Shown here in pieces: positions 61,572-64,000 of a DNA stretch of 64,000 nucleotides. The stretch is from Micropterix aruncella (Eukaryota; Arthropoda; Insecta; Lepidoptera; Micropterigidae), in the NCBI GenBank assembly GCA_944548615.1, contig OX155951.1, forward strand, positions 18,169,046 to 18,233,045, read 5' to 3'. Position numbers and translations under genes: made by a program. The notes beneath the pieces are model-generated. The model ran no database searches. It was not told the DNA's origin and saw only the letters and a list, made by a program, of their open reading frames with translations. Position 1 is the stretch's first letter, and every line of letters starts with the position of its first letter.

Positions 61572-62613
61572 TATAACTGCAACGTTAGTATGTAACGCCA
61601 GGTTAGACCTGATTATACCTAATCGTGGAATAACCACGAACAGAAATCGAGTGCAGGAAGGATAAATTAATGCCAAAGCAAATACACATCAAAAAACTAA
61701 ATTTCAAAAAATATTGGACGCCACAGCTTTTTATAGGTTAAAGCTGAAACTAAAAAAAAAAACCAGAACTCGATACAAAAAAATTAAGCACAAGATTTAA
61801 CAGGGTGGGTAAGTCTCACAGGTTTGTCACTGGTTTAGCCCGTAGGTAGCAATTCTTCCTTCAGCTGTAAAAAAAAGAAATGAGAACACGTTGCTTCTTT
61901 TCAGAGTTCTTTAATCCGCTTCTCCGCGGGCACAGCAAAACGAAGAAGGTGCAAGGCACACGATGTATAAATCACTTCACAGCACAGCAGTATATGGATA
62001 TCTTCTAAAAGTTGACAGTAGGTAGGTCCGGAATTTGAATCTCCGATCTCCAAAAAAAATGCTCCGAGAAGCAGGCCGCCACGCTACGGCAGTTGAGGCT
62101 TTGCAGGTGGATTAAAGATAATTCGTATAAAAATAATAGAGGTGCTCGCCCGCCCGTCAGAAAAGAACTACATGAATTGAAAAACTGCGCCGCGCTATAC
62201 TCGTTGGCAGCGACGCCGATCCTCAGCCCCTCTTACGCCTGCGCTTCCAAACTCCAAAACCACAAAAGAATGCCATTTTTGATAGGCGCAAAACTGTACG
62301 ACCCCGAAAGAACAGTCATCTTTTGACGTTTCCGCCTAAACCAACGAGAATAGAGACGTCATTGCCGTAACCGTAGCGTTCGACACCTTCTTAAACGTCA
62401 GAAAACGGTTTTTACGACTTTTACAGTCGACTTTTAAGTCAAGTTGTGACTTAATTACGACGTTACGAAAATGAAGCAGAAAACGTCGGAAAAATAGTAG
62501 AGACGCCAGAAAACGTGTGCAAATGACACCGAAACATGTAATTACCTGGATCTGCACACGGAAAAGCATGAATCGCGAAAGAAATGTCACAAAAAAAAGC
62601 AGTTTTTGTTACA
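61572..62613 (-). repeat. 5' LTR of the Gypsy-type element (1042 bp)
   Basis: Partner of 54351-55392. Element transcription should start inside this copy and run toward lower coordinates. Confidence 0.95.
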
Positions 62614-62617
62614 AGAT
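62614..62617. other. target site duplication AGAT, right
   Basis: Matches 54347-54350. Confidence 0.9.
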
Positions 62618-63547
62618 GTTGATTTGATCATTTCCGATGGTACAATTAAAACGGCAATCCATATTAAACCTACAAATCAGGAACAGTATCTACACTTTGA
62701 TAGCTGTCATCCATTTCATACTAAAAGATACATTCCCTATTCAATGTCCATTCGCGGACACCGTTTGGTTAACAACAAGGAAAATTTAGATAAATATCTC
62801 ACTAACCTGAAAAAATCTCTTCTGGAAAGAAATTATCCTGCTCCTCTATTAGAAAAACATATTCTAAATTCTGAAGTAAAATATACACCAAACCCCAAAA
62901 TATCTTCAAATTTAAATAGAATGTTTCTCAGCACCACTTATTTTCCCGGAGCCGAGAAACTGCGAGATATATTGGCTGATTTATTTCCTATTATTTTTAA
63001 TGATGCGTCCACTAAAGATCTCCTAGATTTACCACCAATTTTATCTTTCCGCAGACCACCTAATATTAGATCAATATTAAACAAAACAAAAAATAAACAA
63101 AATTTCTCTGTAGGTAATAATAACTTGGGTCTTCAACCTTGTGGTCGTCCACGTTGTAAAACTTGTCCTCTCTTAGATCAAAGTCCTTTTTTTTCCAGTC
63201 CATATACTACTAATAATTACAGGGTTCCCTTTCATTGCAGTTGTTATTCAAAAAATATAGTATATCAGCTTATGTGTAAGACTTGCAGTGCTTTTTATAT
63301 CGGCGAAACAACCACACCACTTAATATTAGACTAAATAATCATAGGGCCAATGTAGGAAATGAAAGCCAGCTCCCAATATCTTTGCATGCCAGGGCACAC
63401 AATTTAACTTTTGATCAATGTTTTAAAGTTAAAATAATAAACTGCCTTGGTGATAATGCTAAAGAAAGGGATGTCAAATCTTGGGAAATGGCTTTTATTT
63501 ATATTTTAGGCGCTTGCAAAGGTTCGGGTCTCAATAGACAAAATTAA
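62618..63547 (+). pseudogene. PLE copy 3, thumb/linker and GIY-YIG endonuclease (downstream of the Gypsy insertion)
   Basis: Continues the frame broken at 54350: DVDLIISDGTIKT, KPTNQEQYLHFDSCHPFHTK (RT thumb-side motif of PLEs), RYIPYSMSIRGHRL, then a linker, [12 protein letters not shown] (Cys-rich motif), KNIVYQLMCKTC, AFYIGETTTPLNIRLNNHRA (GIY-YIG nuclease core with Arg and His), ERDVKSWEMAFIYILGACKG (catalytic Glu position in SWE) and SGLNRQN with UAA at 63545-63547. This part is fully open and the best-preserved of the three copies. The Met start visible near 62606 lies in LTR sequence and is an artefact. The whole gene is disabled by the insertion, the upstream frameshift and the missing N-terminus. 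Confidence 0.9.
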
Positions 63548-64000
63548 TGTATTTTATTCAATCAGGTTTAATACTCATCAACTGCTTTTTATTTTTTATT
63601 TATAATCATTCATTAAAAATAATATTTTTCACGGTCCGTTATGATATACTTTAACTGGATCGTGTAAAATGTTATTAATCATTTCTATTGGTTCGATTTC
63701 TTGAATTTAAATTTTCAAGGAATTGTTCGATTTCAGAAATGTCATTTATCTTGATAACAGTTTACACCGAAATATAGAACCAACATTTTTTAACAATCAT
63801 TAGTTTTTAGATATACTAATCGCCTATTCCTTTCCAGCATAGATTCTCGACTTTCACTTTGTGTTACCACTGTATGAGGCAGGAAGAAGTCCAGTTGACA
63901 GACTTCCAATACCACAGCAGGGATTATTGACCAACACTGAAAGAAAAGAGAAGAAAAAAGGCGTGGAGTCACTCCTGGTCTACACAGACCAGATAAGTCT
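63548..64000 (+). mobile_element. 3' untranslated region of PLE copy 3 (runs off the window)
   Basis: Reverse-complement match of 52814-53250. Near its end CTGGTCT-ACAC-AGACCAG (63975-63992) forms a 7-bp hairpin, and at about 63750-63775 lies the TTGATAAC...ACCGAAATA motif. By analogy with copies 1 and 2, a (TA)n array should lie just past the window end. Confidence 0.85.

Larger units (their letters stand above)
54351..62613 (-). mobile_element. Gypsy-type (Ty3-like) LTR retrotransposon, nearly complete, 8263 bp
   Basis: In transcription order (minus strand): LTR 62613-61572, primer binding site 61568-61551, about 720 bp of A/T-homopolymer-rich leader, gag 60827-59268, frameshift signal 59295-59246, pol to 56335 (intended end 56167), about 760 bp with no long frame, polypurine tract about 55403-55393, LTR 55392-54351. 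The domain order protease, RT, RNase H, integrase is that of Gypsy/Ty3 elements. There is no env frame. The LTRs look identical by eye, so insertion is recent. It is inserted into a PLE coding region in opposite orientation. Confidence 0.95.

Overview
The window looks like repeat-rich, AT-rich intergenic DNA from an animal nuclear genome, most likely an arthropod and probably an insect. The evidence is the mix of transposons: a Gypsy-type LTR retrotransposon, EN-containing Penelope-like elements (PLEs), Jockey-type LINE remnants, Tc1/mariner, hAT, piggyBac-like and Helitron debris, plus many short foldback elements. I found no convincing host protein-coding gene, tRNA, rRNA or CRISPR array. 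A lepidopteran origin is possible but is only an impression from repeat style.

Layout. 1-20 kb is AT-rich DNA carrying old, broken transposase pieces: mariner (2.5 kb), a tandemly duplicated hAT C-terminus (3.8-4.2 kb), a Jockey-like LINE (8.1-8.3 kb), a Tc1 piece inside an inverted repeat (9.8-10.4 kb) and an internally deleted Helitron (15.5-17.2 kb). 20-33 kb holds a 119-bp tandem array, a 132-bp-arm foldback, a (TA)n array that starts inside an inverted LINE fragment, a LINE RT remnant, a MITE family with two copies, a near-perfect 41-bp hairpin and Tc1 and mariner-type pseudogenes. 33-51 kb holds one weak candidate exon, a 25-bp minisatellite of almost 0.9 kb, two hAT elements with 8-bp target duplications, a TTAA-flanked piggyBac-like MITE, a foldback of about 0.5 kb and a TA-flanked terminal-inverted-repeat element. 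An unrecognised GC-richer repeat family of about 0.4-0.75 kb (called R1 here) occurs at least six times across the window in both orientations.

The best-preserved part is 51.4-64 kb. Three copies of one PLE lie as (+) fragment, (TA)n, (-) copy, then (+) copy, giving a palindromic arrangement centred on a 150-bp (TA)n array. The last (+) copy is split by an 8263-bp Gypsy-type element in reverse orientation (54351-62613). That element has 1042-bp LTRs in which I saw no differences, a 4-bp AGAT target duplication, a primer binding site matching tRNA-Lys, gag, pol and a polypurine tract, but no env. Gag and pol are joined by a textbook -1 frameshift signal: the A AAA AAC heptamer, a 9-nt spacer and a perfect 13-bp hairpin. 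Pol is cut 55 codons short by an in-frame amber codon. The order of events reads as PLE insertions with (TA)n, then decay, then a recent Gypsy insertion.
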